DNA of 64,000 bases from positions 61,317,627 through 61,381,626 of the forward strand of contig CP136061.1 of NCBI GenBank assembly GCA_032622095.1, given 5' to 3'. The notes below the pieces were generated by a model, which saw only the letters and a list, made by a program, of their open reading frames with translations, had not been told where the DNA came from and ran no database searches. This document shows positions 27,501 through 39,500 of the stretch, piece after piece (the first letter of the stretch is position 1; each line of letters begins with the position of its first letter). The position numbers and the translations under genes were made by a program. The DNA comes from Siphonodentalium dalli. Lineage: Eukaryota > Mollusca > Scaphopoda > Gadilida > Siphonodentaliidae.

Positions 27501-30500
27501 GACCTTATTTAACAGTCTGTGATTTTGGAACCGATAATACAGAGGAGTTAAAAGCTTCATTATCCTCGTTTTCAGATAAGCTATCGTCGGCCCAAATGCT
27601 CAAAATATCACTTTCGGGTCTTTCACCTTCATTGTCAGATATTGTGAGCGATGCATGATCTGAAAGTCGGTCATCGACAGATTGCTTTTAGGAGTCGGCG
27701 GCTCCCGCTTTAACCCATTGAGTGCCAGGGGCCGATATTATCGGCCCTAAACCTACACAATAAGTCTGTTAAAGAATATAATAAAATATATTAAAATTGT
27801 AAAAAATTGTAAAAAAAAAATAAAAAAAAATAATTGTTAAGCCAATGCATTCTCTTATATATGCGAGGCGACCTATGGTCGACTCGCATATATAAGAGAA
27901 TGCATTGGCACAGGGTATATGGGTTGATACAAAAATCGGACCTGGCACTCAAAGGGTTAAGAGTTTGCAACAACTCAACAACTGTTCCCAACTGTTGGGA
28001 CATAGCAGTCAACTGTCCTTGTTGACCTTCAAATTTGTGTGACCATTTGTCATCTAACTCATCATATTTCGATTGCCTTCTTCGAGGCGTTTTCTTTACT
28101 ACAATTTCTCCGTCTTCCGAATGAGAAGATTTCCTCATGACAACATCGGCTTCTGTCATGTTGGGCGATGTTAAGCGATTCAACGCCGAAAAGAGACTGA
28201 TGTATTGAGTCACGATAATTGGTGACGTAGCTTCGTATACTGCGCATGCGCAGTCTAGAAGTTTTTATATTGGGCGAGTTTAGGTACGTTAGGAAAGAGA
28301 ATCCAATGTGTCTGGGTTGAATAGGTTTTTATGAAATAAAATTGTCATTGTATTGATTCAGTGTTTTATTTAATATCCATAACTCAGAAAGCTCAACTCG
28401 GATTTTAGGGGACGCCGCAATGTTAAGGCCTAAATAAAATAAAAAAATCAGCTTTCCCCAATTTATTTCCTTACTTTTCCACGTTCATGTCTGATGTGCC
28501 TGGAATATATAGTTTTTGGTATCGATTGGTTGATGGATCAGTTTAGAAAATAATTAACCCTTCACGCACATGCTATCCGATGCAGTAAGTCAAACACTTT
28601 TCTTCTGATCTGTCTCATATTTCTTACCTAGGTTTTTTCTTAGCAAATTCTTCATCTGAATGGATTTTTGTATTGTTTAATTAACCCTTTACAATCTTGT
28701 TTGTACTTAGAATTCACCAAGCCGCGATGACTCAAACATTTTTCATCTGATTGGCACCAAATTTGGTATATGTGTTTCTCACCCCAATATACAGATCAAT
28801 TCGAAAATAGATTTGATCCGATATATGTTAACATAGTTATGGCTCTTTATAATTCAAGTAACTGATAATGTAATTAATACACTTTGAAATGGGAGGCACC
28901 GCGCTGAGAACTCCCGATAGACGTCGCCGCCACGCGATGTGTTATAGAATATCTGGGTCAGCTTTGTTTACGTTGGGTTACTACTGTTAGCGCATACAAA
29001 TCAGTACAATTACAGGTGACTATTATCGATCGCTTAGACAATTGTGAGAACAACAATGCCAACAAATTGTTGTGTACCGCTTTGTCGAAAAGTCATAGTC
29101 GGACATCGATTCTCGAAAGATCAGAAATTGAGAGAAAAATGGATTTTTGCGGTGAAAAGGAATTTGCCGAATTCCAACAAAAAGTGGACACCCGAAAGTC
29201 AGATTGGAAAACCTGTTGTTTGTTGTAATCATTTCCTACCATCTGACTACCAAACTGACATTGTTGGTTGAGTCAAATAACACAACATTCAATATTTTGC
29301 TATTTGAATAGTATTTATAATGATTGCAAATAATGTCACGAACGTGAAACGATCTGACCTGCATTCTAGGTAGGAAAAAAGTTTAGTCTGACAGAACTGT
29401 ATTAATATTCTTACCACATATGCTTATTAATCTGTCCATGAAAATTAAATTTGATCCCCACAATCAGAAAATATGATATATTGTTGTGGTAATAATATAT
29501 GTATAAAATTATTATGGGTCATTTGTTCTTTTGGGATCATGTGGGCAGAACTTTCAACACATGTGATTGTCATTTGAACTGTTGAATCAGGTGTACACAT
29601 AAATTATTATGTGCTAATTATGTAATTACCAATGACCTAATTGGATTGCACTTTGAACAATATAACTGTTTATCCAGCTTATCTAGCATTAAAGTCCATT
29701 AGTAAAGTCACACACAGTGATGATTACTTATATACACCTGGCCTTTTTCGAAATGTTAATACAGCGGCCCACTGTCGGGTATACGGACATTTCCCCACCA
29801 GACATTTACCCACTTTCAAAAGTGGACGAACTCTCACATGCAAGGGGTGTGTCACAACTGATAACGAGGTAAGTCCCAATTTCCATGATGTTAATTCATT
29901 TGATAATCATTTTCTGAAGAACAGAAATAAAGAGCGTTCATCATTAATTACCCAATAATATGTGTGCAAATTTCCATAACGAGCATTTAATTTGATATTT
30001 GTTTCTGAAGAACATATAAAGAGCGTACATATTTAATTATCCAATGATATGTGTTCATCGTTAGTTTCCATTTTATAAAGATAATTTAATTTGAAGAACA
30101 GAAATAAGATCTCGATTAACACGTTAATTGGTAAATACTCACATAGTGAATGCGTAAATATATAGTGAATAATGGTAATATTTTTGTTCTTTAGGTAAAT
30201 TAATTATAGCTGTAAATTTACCTTGATGTTTCAATTTTGGTTGATGAAATGTCTGCAGGTTCTCTGTGCAGATTTTGTCAACAACCCCAATACATATTAA
30301 TATAGTATACTGGAAGTACATGTAGTCATGTGTATCGTAAAATATGAATATTGTTGTTATAAAACATGATATTGTAATAATCTATGTAACTAAATCACAA
30401 TCATCCACAACCTGGTAACTTTATCACAATTTCGTGAACCTGAGTAACTTTTTCACAAAAAACCCGATGAGAATGACCAATTCGGACCAAATAAATAGGG

Positions 30501-33500
30501 CAGAATAGTAATACAGTTGTGAAATTTTCATAAAATAATCTAACAAATGAAACATTATTTCTGTTAAATAGTATATTGTATGGCATATAACAACCATTGA
30601 ATGGAAATATACGCTAGAATTATTCCTCGGGAACTTGTAAAGTATATCACGTTTGCGATGTCAGAAATAGACCACGATGGATAGTACACGAAAATCTACC
30701 TCTCTATTAAGTCATGTTTTCGACCAGTCAGGATAGTTCCACGCTTCTCAAGTCCTATCTTTAGTTTCTTTATGGTATAATTAGTATAATCACGCGAAGA
30801 CACATCTCAATAAATGTGTTATGTTAGTGTAAAGAACGATCCGATGGGTACAAAATACGCATGTCGACTAAGGTAAACAAACGCCGATTGCGAAATCGAA
30901 AGTAATGCTATAACCAATCGGATAACAGCGCCGCCTGGTGAGGCCTCGCGCGGTGCCTCCCATTGAAGAGAAACTCAAATTTACACACTGAGCAGTGAAT
31001 TATTGGTTTGAGTTGTTTATAGCTATGGAAGCTAGATAGATAGATTTTATTGACACAATACACCAGTACATGGCCAATGTTGGGCTAGCAGAACTGTAAT
31101 GTACACTCAGTAAGACACCTATTCTAAAATAAATTGGAATAGTCCATTGTTCATTTGTAATCTCGTGTCTGGAATATACGTGCATGCACGTTTATTAAAT
31201 TTCATATGATTTTCACCCTGCACAAGTCTTATTCCAGTCTGCACGTTAATTTAATTTTGTGTATTATACTATTAGTAGTAATTTTGGAAGACAGGTCTTG
31301 ACAGGCCGAGTTTATTTTTCCCCCAACAAATATTGATTGAGTGTTGTTTATAAAATCCCGTAAGTGTCAATATACTAGTAATATTGTTGACCGGGAGTCG
31401 CATGTTGGGTGGGAATTTAATTATTGGTATATAAGAAGCAGTAATACCACAGTAGTACTAGACTACTAGTACCACCTAGACTACTAGTACCACCTTGAAA
31501 CAGAACCTTTGTTTTCAAAAGCATTTTGGGACTAGTATGTACTATTATCCATCCTCTCTCTATTTGGTCGGTACGCATTCAACGCAATTGGTAAAGTGGA
31601 AGACTTTATTTCGATGAAAATATCCACCCTGCACTTATATTAATTCTGGTCAGTTTTTCCACCCTGCACTTATATTCCAGACTGCACTTTTATTCCAGAC
31701 GCGAGAGTAGGGATGTTTTACAGACATTGCTATGTACAGACATTGTTGTTTACAGACACTGTATCTTATCTTAGGAAACAATTAACACATCTATTCGATG
31801 AGTTGGTTGGGAATGTTCTGCGTAGGGATATTTTAAATTTTTATATTCCTCCCCTCAAATTACAAATACATAATTTTGAGCCCACCATTTTCATAAAGAT
31901 CACAAACAACATCAAAAGTCTGTATTTTCCGGAAAATTTTGAGAAATAAAACATATCATTCATAGCTATATGTTGACGAATTCCTTCAGAAATCTTCCAT
32001 TTAGGTATGTTTTGTATATTTCTTGAATTATGTATGCATAATTGTGAGATTGAAATGAGCCATGTCCATGCTTTAGACATTAACCAATGACTGATTTGTA
32101 ATTAGACAATAAATACAGCAATTTTCCCACACTTAATTGCTATGGCAGGCATGATGTTAATGGAAAGACATGACAGTTCAAGTTTGGTATCAAAATATAT
32201 ATGTCATAAGGATGGTGTGCGTTTTGTACATGAAATAAAGATAATAAGCACGCAAAGGGTATCATGGTGTTATTTTGTGCACAGAACACACATGCAGCCT
32301 TCACTGAAAACTCAAGTGTGCAAATAAGTAATAATATTTTATCATCTCTTCGTTATCAGAAAGTAACTCTGAGAAGCAGGTGATGTCATCGAATCAAGTG
32401 ATGAAGCAGCCACCAAACGGTTCACCCAGAGATCTGTCTCCTGAAAGTATGTGCATCATTTATAAATCCAAACTGCAAGGCAGAGTAAAATCAGCTTGCT
32501 ACACTGGTCTGAACACTGCCATCACGTATACAGATTGCAAGGAAACCTTCCACTGTTAGCTCATCTTAACAAAGTTTGAGCAGAGCTACTGCATTTTGTA
32601 GAGAAATGTTTTGAAAATTTACAGACATGTTTGGGATCACCTCTGGATGGGAGATATCAAATGAAAATTTGTTAGCTCAACTTTACTTTGTTAAGTTTGA
32701 GCTATTGCCATGGGTTGGTGCCCATCATCCATCTGTCTAGCCATCCGTCCATCCGTCTATCGGCATCCCTCATCCGATCCCCACCAAACGTCAAAGAGAT
32801 CTTCGGGCTGACCTCTAGATGGGAGCCATCAATTTTTCTGAAATTTGCTAAAAAAAACATGGCTGCCAGCAACCATTTAGGATATCAAATTTGAATCCAT
32901 CGGCACAACATGCAGCCTGCATCTATAGGAGAAATGTTTTGAAAATTTACAGGCATGTTTAGGATCACCTCTAGATGGGGGCTTTCAAATTTTAGCAATA
33001 TTCTATGAAAAACATGACCACAGGCAGCCATCTTGAATTTTACTCTTTGCATGGCTAAATCCTTTGGCACACCCTACAGACCACATCCCTAATCTAATCA
33101 ACACCAAACTTCATATGCATCTTTGGAGTGGCCCCTAGATGGGTGCCATCGATTATTTCCGAAATTTGTTAAAAACATTGGCCGCCAGCAGCCATCTTGG
33201 ATTTTAATCTTTGTATGACTAAATGCTTTGGCACATCCTACAGGCCAGATCCATCATCCAATCTTCACCAAACTTCATATGGATCTTCGGGGTGACCTCT
33301 AGATTGGAGCCATCGATTATTGCCGAAATTTATTAGAAAACATGGCTGCCAGCAGTCATTTTGGATTTCAAATTTTAATCCATCTGCACAACTGCAGCCC
33401 ACATTTATTGGTGAAATGTTTGAAATGAAAATAATTTCATCTGCACAATACAAGACATTTGCTGTAACTTTTTGGCTTTCCTTCTTCTTTATTATTCTAT

Positions 33501-36500
33501 TCACAGCTCAGCAAAAAATAAACTCCTTCCCCAAGTTGAGCTACAGTTTCATTGACACTTTCATTTATAAAAACATTGCCACCAGCAGCCATCTTGGATT
33601 TTACTATTTGCATGACAAGATCATTTGGCCCACCCTACAGTCCACATCCCTCATCTGATCATCACCAAAGTTCATATGTATCTAAAACAGAATCTTCGGG
33701 GTGACCTCTAGATGGGAGCCATTGATTTTTAGCTCAACTTTACTTTGTAAAGTTTGAGCTATTGCCATGGCTTGGTATCCGTCGTCCGTGTGTGCATGTG
33801 TGTGTATGTGTGTCCGTATGTGATGCGTCAACAATTTCCTTTAGCACAGGCTACAGGTCGTACCTTTGGTCGGATCATTATAAAATTTGTCATGGCTGTT
33901 GACATTGACATGTAGATGGGAACGAGTCATTTTGGGTTCATTCGGGAAAAAAACATGGCCGCCAGTGGCCATCTTTGATTTCAATATTCAATCCAATAGC
34001 ACGGACTACATGTCGTACTGTTCGTCTGATCATCATGAAATTTGTCATGGATGTTAATATTGACATGTAGATGGGAACGAATAATTTTGGGGTTGTTCGG
34101 CCAAAAAACATGGCCACCGGCAGCCATCTTAGATTTTACTCTTTGCATGAATAAATTCTTTGGCACAGCCTACAGGTCGTACCTTTGGTCGGATTATGAT
34201 ATATTTTTTCATGGATGTTAACAATGACATGTAGATGGGAACGAATCATTTTGGGGTCATTCGGCAAAAAACATGGCCACCAGCATCCATTTTGGATTTT
34301 ACTCTTTGTATGACTAAATCCTTTAGCACGGGCTACAGGTCGTACCTTTAGTCTGATCATCATGAAATTTGTCATGGCTGTTGAAATTGGAATGTAGATG
34401 GGAACGAGTCATTTTGGGGTCATTCTGACAAAAAACATGGCCGCCAGTGGCCATCTTGGATTTCAAAATTTAATCCATTAGCACGGGCCACAGGTCGTAT
34501 TGTTCGTCTGATCATCATGAAATTTGTCATGGATGATAATATTGACATGTAGATGGGAACGAGTAATTTTGGGGTCATTCGGCCAAAAAACATGGCCGCC
34601 AGCAGCCATCTTGGTTATTACTCTTTGTATGACTAAATCCTTTAACACGGGCTACAGGTCCTACTTTTAGTCTGATCATCATAAAATTTGTCATCGAAAT
34701 TAACAATGACATGTAGATGGGAACGAGTAATTTTGGGGTCATTCGGCCAAAAAACATGGCCGCCAGCAGCCATCTTGGATTTTACTCTTTGTATGACTAA
34801 ATCCTTTAGCACGGGCTACAGGTCGTACCTTTAGTCTGATCATCATAAAATTTGTCATGGCTGTTGAAATTGGAATGTAGATGGGAACGAGTCATTTTGG
34901 GGTCATTTGGACAAAAAACATGGCTGCCAGCGGCCATCTTGGATTTCAAAATTTAATTCATTAGCACGGGCCACAGGTCGTACTGTTCGTCTGATCATCA
35001 TGAAATTTGTCATGAATGCTAATATTGACATGTAGATGGGAACGAGTAATTTTGGGGTCATTCGGCCAAAACACCTGGCCACCAGCAGCCATCTTGGATT
35101 TTACTCTTTGTATGACTAAATCCTTTAGCACGGGCTACAGGTCGTACCTTTAGTCTGATCATCATTAAATTTGTCATGACTGTTGAAATTGGAATGTAGA
35201 TGGGAACGAGTCATTTTGGGGTCATATGGACAAAAAACATGGCCGCCAGTGGCCATCTTGGATTTCAAAATTTAATCCATTAGCACGGGCCACAGGTCGT
35301 ACTGTTTGTCTGATCATCATGAAATTTGTCATGGATGATAATATTGACATGTACATGGGAACGAGTAATTTTGGGGTCATTTGGCCAAAAAACATGGCCG
35401 CCAGCAGCCATCTTGGATTTTACTCTTTGTATGACTAAATTCTTTAGCACGGGCTGTAGGTCGTACCTTTAGTCTCATCATCATAAAATTTGTCATGGAT
35501 ATTAACAATGACATGTAGATGGGAACGAGTAATTTTGGGGTCATTCGGCCTAAAAACATGGTCGCCAGTAGCCATCTTGGATTTTACTCTTTGTATGACT
35601 AAATCCTTTAGCACCGGCTACAGGTCCTACTTTTAGTCTGATCATCATAAAATTTGTCAAGAATGTTAATAATGACATGTAGATGGGAACGAGTCATTTT
35701 GGGGTCATTCGGCCAAATAATATGGCCGCCAGCAGCCATCTTGGATTTTACTCTTTGTGTGACTAAATCCTTTAGCACGGGCTACAGGTCGTACCTTTAG
35801 TCTGATCGTCATAAAATTTGTCATGGCTATTGAAATTGGAATGTAGATGGGAACGAACCATTTTGGGGTCATTCGGACAAAAAACATGGCCGCCAGTGGC
35901 CATCTTGGATTAAAAAATTTAATCCATTAGCACGGGCCACAGGTCGTACTGTTCGTCTGATCATCATGAAATTTGTCATGGATGATAATATTGACATGTA
36001 GATTGGAACGAGTAATTTTGGGGTCATTTGGCCAAAAAACATGGCCGCCAGCAGCCATCTTGGATTTTACTCTTTGTAGGACTGAATTATTTAGCATGGG
36101 CTGCAGGTCGTCGGTGGGATTCAAACATGTCGTATACAAAATTCCCGCACTTTTTAGTCATTTTACAGGAGAGACAAAAAACTGATTATATTTTGATATG
36201 TTATATTCAGAAGAACAACAGTGCAGCAAATCCATCGATACACATCCCAGGCATCGAATTATTGTGAAACTGACGATTTTACACCAGTCTATAAAGAGAT
36301 AACTGTGAAATGAGCTTATACGACTTTTTTGAAATAATTTTTTTTTTCGCGGCAAACTTTTATGACGTTTTGAAATTTATACGACAAATTTGAAACAACT
36401 TTATGCCTCGACATCACATAATTTCAATTTATACGACCTTTTTTTCTGCCGATAAAACAGTTAGCTTGGTTCAATTTCCATTATACTAATTACATTTCCG

Positions 36501-39500
36501 ATAATGGACGGTTATATGGGATTACTCAGTTAGCCAAGTATATCGGAATTCGATAATTAAACTAGATAGCTGAAATGACACAGTGGCAACACACCCGAGT
36601 AACTTGTGAGGCTTCCGAAACGGATGCCGCTATAATACCAAGTTTCTTGCCAATCCCATATCATTCTATAATATCATGCTATATAGTATTAGTCCGGGAG
36701 CTAATATGGGTACACTTGCACCCCCTGGGACTTAACTTCACCCCAATCATTTTGTTCCGTATTATGTCCTTCAACTTCTAAGCAAAGTTAGCAAGAAAAA
36801 AAAGTGGCCGTGTAGACTACAGGCAAGATGACGTCCATCATGACCGCCATTTTTCAGACCAGACCCTAAGTCAGTTTTATGCAAATTATAGCTGGAAAAT
36901 CTAGTAAAATGTATACAAATGTATATATTTCCGTGATGATAAGACATAATGACACTTTTCTGGGCCAAATATTGAAACTCACAATCCAAGATGACTGCTG
37001 GAAGTTTAAAAAAAAGAAATTGTTTTCACAAATGTCTTCTAGATCAATTATTGCTGATTGGAACTGGTATTGTAATATGACTTTATTTTGTATTTTGTAT
37101 ATTAACTGATGATTGGAGCAATTAAATATGGAATTATTGGGGTCCTAGCCCCTTCCGATCCCTCAAAAATTCGATTTTACAGAATGCGGTATAACCTTTC
37201 CCCCAAAAATCACAATTGGGATTCTTGTCATATTTCAACAAAAAATGAAATGAACTTTGTAAAGTAAGTGAGGCATATCATAATTACCTGTGAATATTTA
37301 AACTCTTTAAACTCATTGAAACCAAAATTCTTACCTTGACTCAAAATGGCCACCAAAATATATGTAAATGGTAAATATTGCCCCAGGGTGTCTTGCAATC
37401 GCTTACAAGTTGTAGTTGATGTATACAATTGGCTATTCTGTATTCTATACATTGAATACTGACATGTCTGATGCACCATGGATCATTTTTACTGTTGTCA
37501 CCACTGACATCACCAGAAATATTGAATTTTTCACTCACAAACTTGACATAAATATCGGCAAAAACTCACTTTTCAGGGTTCGACCATTTTTTCAGGTAAA
37601 ATGCAACTATCTTTGGTATCAAAGGTATTTATTGTTTTTGTCTATCTTAAATGTGTCACACTACGGTGTTTATAGACTGAATTGCTCAAGATGGCTTCCA
37701 AAATGGCAACCAAAAGGTAGCAAATTGTGACTCACTTGGTTATTATACGTGTTTGTTAATTAACTGACAACTACATTCTGTTATGTTTGTCTCAGTTCCG
37801 TGTGGGGCATGACAAATTCATTTTGAATTTGCAGTATGGAATTTTGCGGAGAACCTCTTTTGTGATTCTGGTCATATTATTGAAAGGGAATGGGCAGAAC
37901 TTTGAGACGGAACTGAGATGAACCATGATATGTGGGTATTCTGGTCCAATATGACTGTTGGTAACGGGTGGGACGTATATTGATATATGTTGTGGATGTG
38001 TTATCATTGGGGGTGTACAGGGAGTAGATGTATGATCATGGATGGCGTGTATGATTATGGCAAGTATGGAACTTATGGTCGTATGTGCGGGTATTGGTAT
38101 ATCTGGAAGGGCTCACCATTGGTGATGTGTATATGTATACCTAGATTGACTCATGGGTATGGTCATGGTATGGCGAATAGGTATACATGTAGTGGTTGTA
38201 TGGTCCATGGTGAGGTGAATATATATGCAATGAGTGACTGTATGATCGTGAAGGTGGTGAATATGTATACATAGAATGACTATATGGTCATGTGTCGGTT
38301 GTAGGTGTATACCTGGTGTTCAGGCGTGGTATGTAGTGGTATAACCACGTACAGCTGTATGCTCAGGTGAACGTGTATACAGTGTGTGACTATGTTGTCA
38401 TTTGTGTGGCGTTTATATACAAATGGAGTGACTGGTGTAATGGGTGGGTTGTTCATGTGTATCTTGTGTGGCTATCGCTTTCCACAATAACTCAAGGATA
38501 TATATGCTAGTCAATAGAGAGGTCATGTCATAGAGTTCTCCGTCTTCATGGTGTTTATGTACATGGAGGAAACGTTAAGCGTGTAAAGTCACCCATTATC
38601 ACACAGTCATTCCATATATATATATAAACACCATATACATAATATAGTGACCCACTGTATACATGTACACCTGACCCATGACCACGGATGACCATACAGC
38701 CACGGGTCACAATGCAGGCACACCGAGTATACTCCTAAACATGACCCATAACCATATATTCACTCCTTGTATACCCATCCATCTCACCATTGGCCATAAG
38801 GTCATCCCCTGTATACATATTATCCACTCACATGGTCAAATAGACAATCAATACATACACTAACACCACATCAATGACCATAAAGTCACTTCGGGTATAC
38901 ATATGCACCTCCCCAATGGCAATATAGCCACTCGCTTCATACACATACCCTCACCCATGCACCTGGTATACTCCTTCACCTGACCTATGGTCATATAGTC
39001 ACCCCGTGTGTACATATTCAAAACATTCATATATGGTCATCGTCAATCCTTGTATACATATTCACCTCAACATTGACCATGTCACTCCATGTATTCCTAT
39101 TTGTCACACCATAGTCGAATAGCCGCAAGATATACTAATACACCCCAGCCATGTCAGTATAGTCACTCCATGTATGCATAAGCACCTCATTCATGGCAAT
39201 ATAGCCACTCGCTATATACACATACCCCTCGCCCATGACAATATAGCAACACGTGTATATACCCGTATAACCTACATATGACCATACCACCACGAGTCAC
39301 CAAACATGAACACCAGGTATACTCATACGCCTGACACATGACCATTTAGTCACCCCTGTATAGGTATTCATTACATTTATGATAATACAGTCACTACTTG
39401 TATACCTACATGTACTCATCTCACCATTAACCATACAGTCACTACCTGTATACCTATTCGACACATATAGTCATATAACCACTCGGTATACATGTGCCGC

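Larger units (their letters stand above)
27460..28213 (-). pseudogene. DIRS gag N-terminal part, interrupted by a MITE
   Basis: The frame from 28213 down to about 27961 encodes a polar segment with a KKTPRRRQSKYDELDDKW-like basic patch and a likely coiled coil, then runs into the TTAA-flanked insertion at 27710-27960. Acidic Ser/Glu-rich coding-like sequence resumes beyond it to about 27500 and meets the main gag frame after a stop. The MITE insertion shows that the element was disabled after it landed. Confidence 0.6.
23032..28340 (-). mobile_element. DIRS-like tyrosine-recombinase retrotransposon
   Basis: On the minus strand the order is left terminal repeat (28340-28200), gag-like frames, RT-RNase H, tyrosine recombinase, then a terminal block at 23032-23400. 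Sequence of the left end (CCTATTCAACCCAGACAC through ACTGCGCATGCGCAGT) recurs inverted at 23081-23215, so the terminal repeats are inverted. In addition 23032-23097 and 23296-23360 form a long hairpin and the terminus is repeated at 23364-23400, like the internal complementary region of DIRS elements. No integrase or LTR-type primer site is seen. RT is broken while the recombinase is open. Confidence 0.85.
28888..30964 (+). mobile_element. 2.1-kb inverted-repeat element carrying a THAP exon
   Basis: AATGGGAGGCACCGCGC at 28888-28904 is matched by its exact inverse at 30948-30964. The GC-rich ends stand out from the AT-rich surroundings. Just inside the left end are a possible promoter and the THAP exon. 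P-element/THAP9-type transposases start with a THAP domain, so this is plausibly an internally deleted copy. No transposase catalytic region is visible and I found no clear target-site duplication. Confidence 0.65.

Noticed and set aside
29641-29958. 105-codon frame downstream of the THAP exon as a gene of its own
   Set aside because: No start context or domain; at most 29763-29868 could be a spliced exon.
34136-35887. Many minus-strand frames of about 60-80 codons with similar products (FF.RMTPK.LVPIYMS...)
   Set aside because: They are the translation of the S tandem unit; the same short frame recurs with each unit and carries stops between units. No domain and no codon-level conservation is visible.
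33840-36110. Regularly spaced repeats that might suggest a CRISPR array
   Set aside because: Units are about 160 bases, contiguous and diverged, with no short identical repeats and unique spacers; the DNA is eukaryotic.
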